Made by a program: the position numbers and the translations under genes
Notes under the pieces: model-generated
The model's database searches: none
What the model was told of the DNA's origin: nothing
Seen by the model: the letters and a program-made list of their open reading frames with translations, nothing else
Part shown: positions 24,746 through 33,949 of the stretch, in pieces
Layout: the number at the start of each line of letters is the position of its first letter
Position numbering within the stretch: the first letter of the stretch is position 1
Assembly: GCA_900542495.1 (NCBI GenBank)
Contig: UQNW01000005.1
Location: 95,714 to 159,713, forward strand
DNA: 64,000 bases
Direction of reading: 5' to 3'
Source: an uncultured Roseburia sp.
Lineage (GTDB): Bacteria; Bacillota; Clostridia; Lachnospirales; Lachnospiraceae

Positions 24746-24988
24746 ATGATAACACATAAGCAACTCACTTTGGCAGAAGTTTTTGAAAATTGCCAAAATA
24801 AATTCGACAACGACAAATACCACACTTACAAAATTCGTGTAAATGTCGAAAAATCAATCAACCATTTCAAGGATAGTTTCTGTATTGAGAACTTGTTTCG
24901 CAATTACCTAATTATTTGTTATCATTCAGAGCCAAGCAGATTTCCAATCAAAAGCGTGAATCATGCTTGCCTTGACGTTACACACTAA
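24746..24988 (+). pseudogene. Internally deleted transposase relic
   Basis: 80 codons with a strong AAAGGAG ribosome site. The start (MITHKQLTLAEVFENCQNKF) matches my memory of the N-terminus of full-length DDE transposases of about 450-500 residues in Lachnospiraceae. Straight after it the text reads KYHTYKIRVNVEKSINHFKD, which resembles the C-terminal end of the same proteins. The catalytic middle is therefore missing: an internal deletion derivative. It marks past insertion activity at the edge of the PglZ island. Confidence 0.5.
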
Positions 24989-25347
24989 TCCCGGTCAGTA
25001 TATTTTGTATCTTCTATACCTTTTTCACGGAGCGTATCAACCATGAAATCTAAGAATCTTCTCCATATTCTGCGGAACCAGTTTACAGAGCCGTACTTCT
25101 CTACAAGTCTTGGACTGATACGATAATATACTCTCACAAACATCCGTCCCCACAAATGCTGCCTTAATACATTATCCCTAAATCTGCGAAGTGTCCATAC
25201 CCCCGGGCAATCATAGCTGCCATATACACAGGTTGCAATGTAACAGCCGTTCTTTTTGCCACTGTTGCGGCTTTCTTCATATTTATTCGCAGTGTCAAAT
25301 GCGATTAAATCGTCTATAAATTCCCCATCATCTTCATATAACCCCAT
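24985..25347 (-). CDS. CFI-box-CTERM domain protein
   Basis: 120 residues. The C-terminal two thirds match the CFI-box-CTERM family: CYIATCVYGSYDCPGVWTLR, then RRFRDNVLRQHLWGRMFVR, VYYRISPRLVEKYG and a basic tail. The family is of unknown function, often at the end of larger proteins. Here the N-terminal part is only about 35 acidic residues. It overlaps the transposase relic by 4 bases tail to tail, so it may be a partial gene carried into the island. Confidence 0.7.
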   Translation of the reverse strand: MGLYEDDGEFIDDLIAFDTANKYEESRNSGKKNGCYIATCVYGSYDCPGVWTLRRFRDNVLRQHLWGRMFVRVYYRISPRLVEKYGSVNWFRRIWRRFLDFMVDTLREKGIEDTKYTDRD

Positions 25348-25502
25348 ACTTGTGTTCCTTATTTGTTATAAAAATCATGCAACGCATCTACTATACGCCT
25401 CTTTATATTCAATATAACAGATAACACCATTTATGAAAAGTTATACCAGCACCGAAAGCTCTTCCTACAATCATGCACAGTAAATCATCAAGATAGCATC
25501 TT

Positions 25503-26954
25503 TTATTTTTCTGCAAACAATTTCTGCTTTCTTTGGATCATCTCATCAATTTTCTCCATGTAAAGTTTCACATCTTTGACATTGTCACAGCGATCAATCC
25601 TGCCGTCCCCATAAACTCTCTTGGTGACAGTTCCCGCTCCGCACGCCACAATGGTCTGTTTTTCCTCCATGATCAGAATATTATAGATGCCTGCTTTCCC
25701 CGGACTTGCATAACCGACATTTTCCAGATTGCCAGCCATGCTCTTCTGTCGATACAGATAATAGGGTTCTAATCCCATCTCTTTAGCATATTCTGCGGTG
25801 AGGTTCATATGCTCTGTGGTGTTGACCATCTTGTAATCTTTATAATCTTCCTTAAACATGTTAAGGCGTGCCGCCCTCTTTAATGCAAGCGAATGAACGG
25901 TAAGATTATCCGGCTTCAACGCTTTTATCTGCTCTAAGGTATCCCTGACATCCTCAAGGCTTTCCTCCGGCAGGCCCATGATAAGATCCATATTGATATC
26001 ATCGAATCCAAGCTCTCTCGCAAGCTGAAAACTCTCCACGGTCTGTGCCACGGTATGTCTGCGTCCGATGATTTTTAATGTCTCATCCTTCATCGTCTGC
26101 GGATTGATGGAAATTCTTGTGATGTCCCATTTTTTCAACGTTTCTAATTTTTCCCTTGTGATGCTGTCCGGACGTCCGGCTTCCACGGTAAACTCCAGAC
26201 AGTGTGACAGATCAAAGCTGCATCGGATCTTACGGATCAGCCGGTCAAGCTGATATGGCTCCAGTGTTGTCGGTGTTCCCCCTCCAATGTAGATGGAATT
26301 CAGATGTTTTTTTCCAAATTTTACTGCTACATAATCCAGTTCTTTTTCCAAAGCATCCAGATAGCTGTCCACTTTCTGTCTCCAGCTCACTAATGGGTAG
26401 GATGTAAACGAACAATACAGGCAGGTTGTCGGGCAGAATGGGATTCCGATATAAAGACTGTATCCGTTCTCGTAATCGATCTTTTTTAAGATTTCAAGCT
26501 CACGCTCTGCAATATTAATGGAAAGATTGATTTTCTCATCGGATGCAAAGTATGTTTTTTGCATGTAGGCTCTGATCTCTTCCTCCGTTTTTCCTTCCTC
26601 TAAAAATTTCATCGGGATTTTCGTTGGCCGGATTCCTGTCAGAGTTCCCCACGGAAGCTTTTTGCCCGTGATCTCTGATAGAATCTGATAGAAATTCTGT
26701 TTCAGTTCATTTTTGGTTTCCGTGCGGTCTGAAAAATCTACCGGAAAACTTCGGCCTTGATTTTCCTGATTTTTTCCCTTCCACTCAATTTTTATCTGCT
26801 GTGGCTCATACTCCACCTGAAACTGTAAGGTGATCTCTTCCTCATATTTTTTATCTTCTGCCGTTGCACTCACATTCTCTTCCGGGAAAAATGCTTTGAT
26901 GAGGGAATGGATGTCATACTCAAATTCCGGCTGGTTTAATTTTGCTAATATCAT
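25503..26954 (-). CDS. hemZ: Oxygen-independent coproporphyrinogen III dehydrogenase-like HemZ
   Basis: Radical SAM protein of 483 residues. The cluster motif CPTTCLYCSF (CxxxCxxC) sits near residue 175, followed by IYIGGGTPTTLEPYQLDRLI and INPQTMKDETLKIIGRRHT, typical of the HemN/HemZ family. An N-terminal extension of about 165 residues is characteristic of HemZ. Whether it acts in heme synthesis or another radical reaction is unclear because no other heme genes are nearby. It is downstream of the MBL hydrolase and (p)ppGpp genes on the same strand. Confidence 0.9.
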   Translation of the reverse strand: MILAKLNQPEFEYDIHSLIKAFFPEENVSATAEDKKYEEEITLQFQVEYEPQQIKIEWKGKNQENQGRSFPVDFSDRTETKNELKQNFYQILSEITGKKLPWGTLTGIRPTKIPMKFLEEGKTEEEIRAYMQKTYFASDEKINLSINIAERELEILKKIDYENGYSLYIGIPFCPTTCLYCSFTSYPLVSWRQKVDSYLDALEKELDYVAVKFGKKHLNSIYIGGGTPTTLEPYQLDRLIRKIRCSFDLSHCLEFTVEAGRPDSITREKLETLKKWDITRISINPQTMKDETLKIIGRRHTVAQTVESFQLARELGFDDINMDLIMGLPEESLEDVRDTLEQIKALKPDNLTVHSLALKRAARLNMFKEDYKDYKMVNTTEHMNLTAEYAKEMGLEPYYLYRQKSMAGNLENVGYASPGKAGIYNILIMEEKQTIVACGAGTVTKRVYGDGRIDRCDNVKDVKLYMEKIDEMIQRKQKLFAEK

Positions 26955-27033
26955 ATTGTTTTCCTTTTCTGGCTGTGTTTCCTATTTTGATGAAAATCTT
27001 CTTTGCAGACGACTTTTTTTCATGGTCAGTCTG

Positions 27034-27663
27034 TTATAAATACGGATTGTACATCCGCTCTGTTCCGATCGTTGTCATATCTCCATGTCCTGTATACACG
27101 GTGGTTTCATCTGGAAGCGGCATGAGTTTTTCCCGAATTGCATGGATCAGCTGGGATGCACTTCCCTTCGGAAAATCAGTCCTTCCAATAGAAGTCTGAA
27201 AGAGACTGTCTCCGCTGAATAACGTGTTCTGATATGGGAAATAATAGCAGCAGCCTCCTACCGTATGTCCCGGTGTTAAAAATACCCGTATATGAAATCC
27301 TGCAAGATCTATTTCCTGCTCATCTTTTAAATATTCATCGGCATAGAACACAAGCTCGCTTCCCAGCCATCCGCTCAGATTCAGCTGCGGATTTTCCAGT
27401 GTCTCTTTTTCTTTTTCCTGCGCATATATTTTTATATGCAAAAGCTGCGCCAGCTCCCCTGCCCCTGTCGCATGGTCAAAATGTCCATGTGTCAGAAGAA
27501 TTGCCACAGGTTTCAATCCCTGCTCTTTCACTTTCTCTGCAAGCTGTTTTGCACTTGCACCCGGATCAATGATCAGTACTTCTTTTGTGTCATCATTGAT
27601 CGCAAAATAGCAATTGGTCTGTACCGGACCTACCACATATGTCTGTATACTTAATGGTGCCAT
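27034..27663 (-). CDS. MBL-fold metallohydrolase (glyoxalase II-like)
   Basis: 209 residues from the start at 27663 (MAPLSIQTYVVGPVQTNCY), which has GGAGG nine bases upstream; a 27735 start would overlap the RSH gene. The metal motif THGHFDH (HxHxDH) is followed by TPGHTVGGCCYYF and YTGHGDMTTIG, giving the remaining His/Asp ligands. Similar to YcbL-type hydrolases of glutathione-like thioesters. It is 46 bases after the RSH gene. Confidence 0.9.
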   Translation of the reverse strand: MAPLSIQTYVVGPVQTNCYFAINDDTKEVLIIDPGASAKQLAEKVKEQGLKPVAILLTHGHFDHATGAGELAQLLHIKIYAQEKEKETLENPQLNLSGWLGSELVFYADEYLKDEQEIDLAGFHIRVFLTPGHTVGGCCYYFPYQNTLFSGDSLFQTSIGRTDFPKGSASQLIHAIREKLMPLPDETTVYTGHGDMTTIGTERMYNPYL

Positions 27664-27709
27664 ATTTCTCTTCCTCCATAAAAAGATGAAAGAAACCACC
27701 TGAGCCAGA

Positions 27710-30016
27710 TCAGCCGGTGGTTCTCTCAATATCAATAATACTGTCGATCTGACGAAGCTTGTCGATTACGCTCGTCAGCTCTGCTTTTCCTTTTGTGTTA
27801 AATGAAATATCAATGGTTGCGATTCCCTGCTTACTCGTCTTGGAATGGATCGCATTGATATCAATCTCACGCTCTGTAAAGGCTCTTGTGATATCAACGA
27901 GAAGCCCGGTACGGTTATTGCAGAATACTTTGATCTCTGCCAGATAAAGACCGGAATTGCCGGATTCTTCATCATGCTGCCACTCTGCATCGATGAGACG
28001 TTCTCTCTCCATATCTGAAAGATTGATGATGTTGATGCAATCCGTCCGGTGAATGGAAACACCGCGTCCTCTTGTCACAAATCCTACGATCTCGTCCCCC
28101 GGAACCGGACTGCAGCATTTTGAAAAATGGACTGCCACGTCATAAAGTCCCTTTACAATGATACCGCTCTTTGATTTTTTCTCCGGGACTTTTTCTTTAT
28201 TTTCGGAGATCGTCTCCAGAACTTCCTCGTCTGTAATACGTGCAAGGTGATCTTTCTTATATTCCTCGTACATGCGGTTTACGATCTGACCTTCTTTCAA
28301 ACCGCCATGACCAACGGTTGCAAGGCAGGAATTCCAGTCATGAAAACCATATTTGCGCATGATTTTATCCTGATACTCAGGTCTGTTGATATCAGAAAGG
28401 TTGATTCCCTTTGATTTACAGCAGGATGCTAATAACTCTTTTCCTCTTACAATGTTTTCTTCCTTTAACTCACTGCGGAACCACTGGTTGATCTTGTTCT
28501 TTGCCTGCGTGCTCTTTACGATATTCAGCCAGTCGCGGCTTGGTCCCTTGGAATTCTGGGAAGTCAATACCTCGATCCGGTCACCATTCTGGATCACATA
28601 ATCAATCGGTACAAGCTTGCCATTGACTTTGGCTCCGATCATTTTATTACCAACTGCAGAATGGATACTGTACGCAAAATCAATCGGAGTAGAGCCATTC
28701 GGCAGATTTTTCACATCTCCCGTCGGTGTAAAACAGAAAACCGTATCCGAAAACAGATCGAGATCGCTCTTTAACAGACTCATGAACTCTTTGTTATCCG
28801 ACATATCTCTCTGCCACTCTAAGATCTGTCTTAACCAGCTTAACTTTTCTTCCTCTGTAACCGTCATTGGGGCTGCAACACCGCCGTTATTACTTGCCTC
28901 TTTGTATTTCCAGTGCGCTGCGATACCGTATTCTGCGGTACGATGCATCTCGTAGGTTCGAATCTGTATCTCAAATGGCTGCCCGGTCGGTCCGATCAGC
29001 GTTGTATGAAGCGACTGATACATATTTGGCTTCGGCATGGCAATGTAATCTTTGAAACGTCCAGGAATCGGCTTATACATCTCGTGGATTACACCGAGTG
29101 CTGCATAACAGTCTTTGACTGAATCCACGATAATACGGATTGCAAACAGATCATAAATCTGATCCAGCGTTTTATCCTGATTCTTCATTTTCTTATAAAT
29201 ACTGAAAAAGTGCTTTGCCCGCCCATCGATCTGCGCCGGAATTCCGGCTTCGTGAATATGCTTTTTTACCTCTTCCACAAGGCTTTGCACATAATCATCC
29301 CTGACACTTTTTCTCTGGGCGATCTGATGCACCAGATCATAGTAGGCTTCCGGCTCCAGATATTTTAAAGAAAGATCATCTAACTCAATCTTAATCTTGG
29401 AAATACCAAGACGTTGGGCGATCGGCGCATAGATATCCATCGTCTCGCGCGCTTTTTCCTTCTGCTTCTCCGGCGTCATGTATTTCAATGTGCGCATATT
29501 ATGCAGGCGGTCTGCCAGTTTGATCAGGATCACACGGATATCCTTTGCCATGGCAAGGAACATTTTTCTCAAATTCTCTGCCTGAACTTCCACCTTATCC
29601 GCATCGTAGGACAACTGTCCTAATTTTGTGACACCATCCACCAACAGTGCAACCTCTGCACCAAACTCCTGCTTGATCTCCTCATCGGTCATAACGGTGT
29701 CTTCCACCACATCATGCAAAAGTCCTGCTACGATCGTCTCCTTATCAAGCTCTAACTCTGCTAAAATAATCGCAACGCACAATGGATGGATGATGTACGG
29801 TTCTCCCGATTTTCTTACCTGCCCCTTATGTGCCTCGTATGCAATGTTGTATGCCTTTTCTATCAGACTGATATCCGTAGATGGATGATACTTACGGACA
29901 CTGGCGATCAATTCCTGATATAATTTTTCGGGACTCTCAAACTCCTTCATTGGTTTGATACTATTGTCCTCTTCTTTTACGATTTTCTCTAATTCTTCTG
30001 ATGAAAGTTCTGCCAT
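27710..30016 (-). CDS. relA: Bifunctional (p)ppGpp synthetase/hydrolase (RSH)
   Basis: Stringent-response enzyme making and degrading (p)ppGpp. 768 residues from ATG 30016. Domains: HD hydrolase about 45-195 with HDVVED intact, RelA_SpoT synthetase about 250-360 (FAIRIIVDSVKDCYAALG, PNMYQSLHTT), TGS about 405-465 (VFCFTPTGDVKNLPNGSTPIDF) and C-terminal ACT about 690-768. Both catalytic centres appear intact. It has its own promoter (30097-30069) and is upstream of the MBL hydrolase and hemZ. Confidence 0.97.
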   Translation of the reverse strand: MAELSSEELEKIVKEEDNSIKPMKEFESPEKLYQELIASVRKYHPSTDISLIEKAYNIAYEAHKGQVRKSGEPYIIHPLCVAIILAELELDKETIVAGLLHDVVEDTVMTDEEIKQEFGAEVALLVDGVTKLGQLSYDADKVEVQAENLRKMFLAMAKDIRVILIKLADRLHNMRTLKYMTPEKQKEKARETMDIYAPIAQRLGISKIKIELDDLSLKYLEPEAYYDLVHQIAQRKSVRDDYVQSLVEEVKKHIHEAGIPAQIDGRAKHFFSIYKKMKNQDKTLDQIYDLFAIRIIVDSVKDCYAALGVIHEMYKPIPGRFKDYIAMPKPNMYQSLHTTLIGPTGQPFEIQIRTYEMHRTAEYGIAAHWKYKEASNNGGVAAPMTVTEEEKLSWLRQILEWQRDMSDNKEFMSLLKSDLDLFSDTVFCFTPTGDVKNLPNGSTPIDFAYSIHSAVGNKMIGAKVNGKLVPIDYVIQNGDRIEVLTSQNSKGPSRDWLNIVKSTQAKNKINQWFRSELKEENIVRGKELLASCCKSKGINLSDINRPEYQDKIMRKYGFHDWNSCLATVGHGGLKEGQIVNRMYEEYKKDHLARITDEEVLETISENKEKVPEKKSKSGIIVKGLYDVAVHFSKCCSPVPGDEIVGFVTRGRGVSIHRTDCINIINLSDMERERLIDAEWQHDEESGNSGLYLAEIKVFCNNRTGLLVDITRAFTEREIDINAIHSKTSKQGIATIDISFNTKGKAELTSVIDKLRQIDSIIDIERTTG

Positions 30017-30068
30017 GTAGATCACCCACTTTATCTATGCTTTTGTGTATAATATATGATAATATATG

Positions 30069-30097
30069 ATTATATTTTATTTTCTATCAAAAATCAA
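30069..30097 (-). promoter_or_regulatory. Promoter of the RSH gene
   Basis: Minus strand TTGATT (30097-30092), 17 bases, TATAAT (30074-30069). Confidence 0.65.
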
Positions 30098-30146
30098 CGC
30101 TTAAACTGTGCTTATAAGCTTCCTGTATTCTTCTTATAAGCTGGCA

Positions 30147-31019
30147 TTACCATTTCTGCTGATAATCCGACATCAAAGTACCGTCTAATATACGATCGCC
30201 ACAATAGGAAAAACCTAATTTCTGCGCAAGTTTTTCTGATATATTGTTCCCTTTTTCGATCAGGCAGTGTAAAAGTGGTGTCTGAAGCTCCTCTTTCGCA
30301 TATTCGACAATCGCCTGACAGACTTCATATGCATATCCCTGATGCTGAAAAGATGTCCGGATCGCATATCCTAATTCCATTTCACCATTTAATTTCTCCC
30401 GGTGCTCTAAACCAGCCCTGCCAATCAGCGTTCCTATCTTTTTTTCAAACACCAGCCACATTCCGTAGCCGTAAAAACCGTACATATATTTGATATAATC
30501 TCTCTGATACTGCAATTCCTCCTCGTACTCAAAAAGCCCTTCCATATAATCAGTCATCCCCGGCTCTGCGTACATCGCAAAGAGTTCATCCAGATCTGAA
30601 AGTTCTAATTCCCGGACAATGCACCGTTTCGTCTCTAAAATCGTCCATGGGATATGATAATGTCTCTCATACACCCTCTGCAAAAAGGTGCTGTCAACTT
30701 CCTCGAAGCCCTCCACAACCATATCTGCCTGAAGAAATATATCCTTCCCCGGCTGCTGATAAGCAATCGTTGGAATATCTGCCTCTCTGGCAAGATCTAG
30801 GAGTGACTGATCTGAAGTGATAAAAAGAGGGGCTGCGTCCGAAGAATATTTCTTATTTTTTTGCAGATTCAGTTTTTCTTCTGCTTCCATTGGGTTTATA
30901 CAGACAAATGTAGTTTCATTATTTTCAAACAGATTCCTTTTTAATAAAGTGATTTCCTCATCTGGTATCTCCGACACCCATATCTGTTTTGGATACTCTT
31001 TTTTCTCACTATATTGCAA
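30147..31019 (-). CDS. GNAT N-acetyltransferase with an N-terminal HAD-like region
   Basis: 290 residues from a TTG at 31019 that has AAGGAG seven bases upstream; the ATG at 31100 lies before a terminator and overlaps the lysozyme stop. The C-terminal half is GNAT: CIVRELELSDLDELFAMY, ELGYAIRTSFQHQGYAYE (acetyl-CoA loop) and EKLAQKLGFSYCG. The first ~125 residues (ITSDQSLLDLAREADIPTIAYQ) look like the end of a HAD-type fold seen fused to GNAT domains in this family. Acceptor unknown. Confidence 0.75.
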   Translation of the reverse strand: MQYSEKKEYPKQIWVSEIPDEEITLLKRNLFENNETTFVCINPMEAEEKLNLQKNKKYSSDAAPLFITSDQSLLDLAREADIPTIAYQQPGKDIFLQADMVVEGFEEVDSTFLQRVYERHYHIPWTILETKRCIVRELELSDLDELFAMYAEPGMTDYMEGLFEYEEELQYQRDYIKYMYGFYGYGMWLVFEKKIGTLIGRAGLEHREKLNGEMELGYAIRTSFQHQGYAYEVCQAIVEYAKEELQTPLLHCLIEKGNNISEKLAQKLGFSYCGDRILDGTLMSDYQQKW

Positions 31020-31045
31020 GCCTGTTCTCCTTCTCTCACTTACAA

Positions 31046-31078
31046 AACAACCGGTATCAAAAAGATACCGGTCATTCG
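31046..31078 (-). terminator. Terminator of the lysozyme gene
   Basis: ACCGGTATC TTTTT GATACCGGT stem-loop then TGTTTTG on the minus strand, between the lysozyme stop and the GNAT start. Confidence 0.75.
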
Positions 31079-31089
31079 TTTGCACTGTA

Positions 31090-33717
31090 TTAGTACGCAA
31101 TATTCACATCAACATTTCCCTTGATTCCAGGAACGCTTCCTTTGGAAGAATACTGCCACATATTGTATTTTCCTTTGTAATTGCAGGTTGTGTTGTACTG
31201 TGCAACCCAGATAAAGTAGTTACTGAATGCAGATGCATCAATTTTATTATTGTACCAGCTCTTGCTTGCATAGACACCTGCTTTTCTTCCACCGTTTGCA
31301 ATGGTCTTACAGAACGCAGCCACGCATGCCGTTCTGGTGCCTTTATCTAATCCGTTGGCACGGGCTGCTCCGCTTCCGTTCTCTGTATCGACAAAGATCG
31401 GGTAAGAAAGATTGTAGCCGGAACATAAGGTCAATGCCATACTTGCTTCCTCAACAGCTTCCGCCTCAGTTGTTGCCTGTGTGAAGAAGTAAACACCAAC
31501 GTTAATGCCGTTTGCAGTTGCACCCTGAATATTTTTCTTGAAGCAGGAATCTTCTACCAATGCTCCTGTCTGTGATCCACGGTAACCAACACGGATGATT
31601 GCAAAGTTGATACCCGCTGCCTTTACAGATGCCCAGTCGATATTTCCCTGATGGCTGGATACATCAATACCATTCTTACCAGAGCCCTGCTGTAATGCTC
31701 CGTCACTTCCAAAGGTGTAAGAAATACCACTGATGACCTGACTTCCGGTTACTCTCTGATGATTGCTGTTATAGTAGTAAACTTTTCCGTCGATGGTCTG
31801 CCAGCCGGTGTAAACTGGTTCTGTATAATAAGTTCCGTTCGCATTATAATCTGCTACGGTTGCTGGTTTTTTACACTCGGAATCTTTGTAAAGTAATCTG
31901 CCGGATTTGTCTTTTAACTGGGTTGTTGTATTTCCAGTAAAATCATTGACTGTAACGGTACAGGTAATTTTCTTGTCATTTGCAGTGGTCTTAGTATCTC
32001 CTGGTTTGGATAAGTAAGTGATCGTACCTGTAACTGTCGCACTTCCTTTTCCAACTGCTGTTAATGTGCATCCAGTTTTTGCTCCATTGGATACTTTTAC
32101 AACTTTTTCATTGCTGCTTGTCCATGTAATATTTGTGATAATATTGCCTGCGTCTGTCAATGTTGCTGTGAGACCAATTGCATTTGCATTATTAATAGTG
32201 CTGTTATATAAAGCTGCCGTCTGTGGTACTGTGACAGATGCACTGGCTGCGGCTGCGGCTTTTACCCAGTTTAATGTGTATGCTGTTGTGCCTGCTGCCA
32301 CTTTGATCTTCGTGGAACCTTCTGCCAGTTTATATCCCTGTGCTTCATAAGAAGATGCCTGTATCTCAGTAGCAGTAGCATCTACTGTGATATCTTCACT
32401 TTTGGATTCTTCTGCTTTGGTCTTTCCATCAACCTGAAAGAAATTATGTGTTACCTTATAAGTAGCCTTATCTGCTGCTGTTGCAACCCACATGATGGTA
32501 TATTCTTTTGCACCATTCTGAATGGTAAAGGTTGTACCATTGGAAGCTTTATATCCGTCATATGTTTTTGCAGATGACACCGTTTTCGCATCCTTTGCAA
32601 CAGTTACTGTCTCTTTTTCATCTGCTTTGTCTGCTTTTGTTTTTCCATCGTTTTTATAAAACATATGGACAATGGTAATTTCATATTTATCTGGTTTCGT
32701 ATCATCCGGCTTTGTCTCTGTACCATCTGTTTTGTCTCCAGGTGTTCCATTCTGATCACCTGTACTCTCACCATTTCCAGAACCAGAATTCTGATCACCG
32801 CCAGTTCCCTGACCGCCTTCACTCGGCGTTGTTGTTTCCGAAGATTTTGGTGTCTCTGTCTCGGATGATGTTGTCGGTTCCTTCGTCACATCTGCAGATG
32901 CATGGTATCCCACACGTTTTGCGGAAGCCGTCACTGCTGCCTGTGCAATATCCACTTTTGTCGATCCGCCAACTTCAGCCTTTGGGAAATTCGAAGTGTC
33001 TACATCTCCTGCTCCGACTTTCGACGGTGTGCAGGTGCTGTCAACTGTTTCCACTGTATCCTGGATTACAGCCTCGACCTCAACATTATCTACCTCTGCA
33101 TCCTCTGCCGGTGCTACTTCTGCTGCGGATTTGATTTCATCCTTGACATCTACCTTGGTGTATTCGATTTTATCTTTGACGGTTACTTTGTATGAATTTT
33201 CCTTGGAAATAAATCCATCGATTTCATTCAGGGAAACATCATATTTTCCTGCATCAATGCTCTTAATATAAATTATACCGTCTTTATCATCATCGGAATA
33301 TGTAGTTGCTTTTGCTTTCTTCTTATCAGCTTTGATCGTGATCTCAAAAGGCTGTCCTTTTACATTCTTCGAGGACTCATCCTGAATCTTGATCTTTAAA
33401 TCCTTCTCAATGGAACTTCCAACTAAGGTAACTGTTTCCGGTTCAGCAGCCTCTGTCTCTTCCGTAACAACTTCTTCAACTGCTACCACTTCCTCCGTTG
33501 GTTCCTCTGCCTCTGTGCTTATAATAACATCAGCTACGATCGGTTCCGGCTGATGAAAATGATCATATAAAAAATATCCTCCTGTTCCAACCCCTCCTAC
33601 TGCTGTCACAGTGGCTACACCTGCTATGATCGCCTGTGTCTTTGTCAGTCCGTTAAGCGCAGCCACAACTCCTTTTGCCTTTCCGGCTACGCCCTGAACT
33701 AAATTAAGAAAATTCAT
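31090..33717 (-). CDS. Large membrane-anchored GH25 lysozyme with wall-binding modules
   Basis: 875 residues. An N-terminal membrane helix (about 28-52, TQAIIAGVATVTAVGGVGTG) is followed by a Glu/Val-rich linker, a SpaA/collagen-binding-B-like domain (about 95-195), a Ser/Thr/Gly-rich spacer, two similar repeats of about 70 residues (ITIVHMFYKNDGKTKAD and VTHNFFQVDGKTKAEES), a Big_2 Ig-like domain (ITWTSSNEKVVKVSNG), a cell-wall-binding repeat (GWQTIDGKVYYYNSNHQ) and a C-terminal GH25 muramidase (about 675-875; GIDVSSHQGNIDW, FVDTENG with the catalytic Asp/Glu). It would cut peptidoglycan outside the membrane. Anchoring at the N-terminus with the enzyme at the far end is a long-arm design. 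Confidence 0.9.
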   Translation of the reverse strand: MNFLNLVQGVAGKAKGVVAALNGLTKTQAIIAGVATVTAVGGVGTGGYFLYDHFHQPEPIVADVIISTEAEEPTEEVVAVEEVVTEETEAAEPETVTLVGSSIEKDLKIKIQDESSKNVKGQPFEITIKADKKKAKATTYSDDDKDGIIYIKSIDAGKYDVSLNEIDGFISKENSYKVTVKDKIEYTKVDVKDEIKSAAEVAPAEDAEVDNVEVEAVIQDTVETVDSTCTPSKVGAGDVDTSNFPKAEVGGSTKVDIAQAAVTASAKRVGYHASADVTKEPTTSSETETPKSSETTTPSEGGQGTGGDQNSGSGNGESTGDQNGTPGDKTDGTETKPDDTKPDKYEITIVHMFYKNDGKTKADKADEKETVTVAKDAKTVSSAKTYDGYKASNGTTFTIQNGAKEYTIMWVATAADKATYKVTHNFFQVDGKTKAEESKSEDITVDATATEIQASSYEAQGYKLAEGSTKIKVAAGTTAYTLNWVKAAAAASASVTVPQTAALYNSTINNANAIGLTATLTDAGNIITNITWTSSNEKVVKVSNGAKTGCTLTAVGKGSATVTGTITYLSKPGDTKTTANDKKITCTVTVNDFTGNTTTQLKDKSGRLLYKDSECKKPATVADYNANGTYYTEPVYTGWQTIDGKVYYYNSNHQRVTGSQVISGISYTFGSDGALQQGSGKNGIDVSSHQGNIDWASVKAAGINFAIIRVGYRGSQTGALVEDSCFKKNIQGATANGINVGVYFFTQATTEAEAVEEASMALTLCSGYNLSYPIFVDTENGSGAARANGLDKGTRTACVAAFCKTIANGGRKAGVYASKSWYNNKIDASAFSNYFIWVAQYNTTCNYKGKYNMWQYSSKGSVPGIKGNVDVNIAY

Positions 33718-33844
33718 TCTCGTCTCCTCCTCGCTTGCATATCCTGTTTCTCTGATGAATCATCCATAATTCATACTATTATTATAAAGAATATATCCGT
33801 AACTTTTTCAGTCACTGTCCTATCTTTGTAATCACACGAAGTTT

Positions 33845-33872
33845 ATTATAGCATTTTTCCATATTATGTAAA
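33845..33872 (-). promoter_or_regulatory. Likely promoter of the lysozyme gene
   Basis: Minus strand TTTACA (33872-33867), 16 bases, TATAAT (33850-33845), about 130 bases before the start. Confidence 0.5.
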
Positions 33873-33949
33873 TAACATCTGCCATATTTTCTCTGGAAAT
33901 TTTTTCCCGATCAGTCACTGTCAGCTATGTTTCAACAGCTTCCCCGCTG

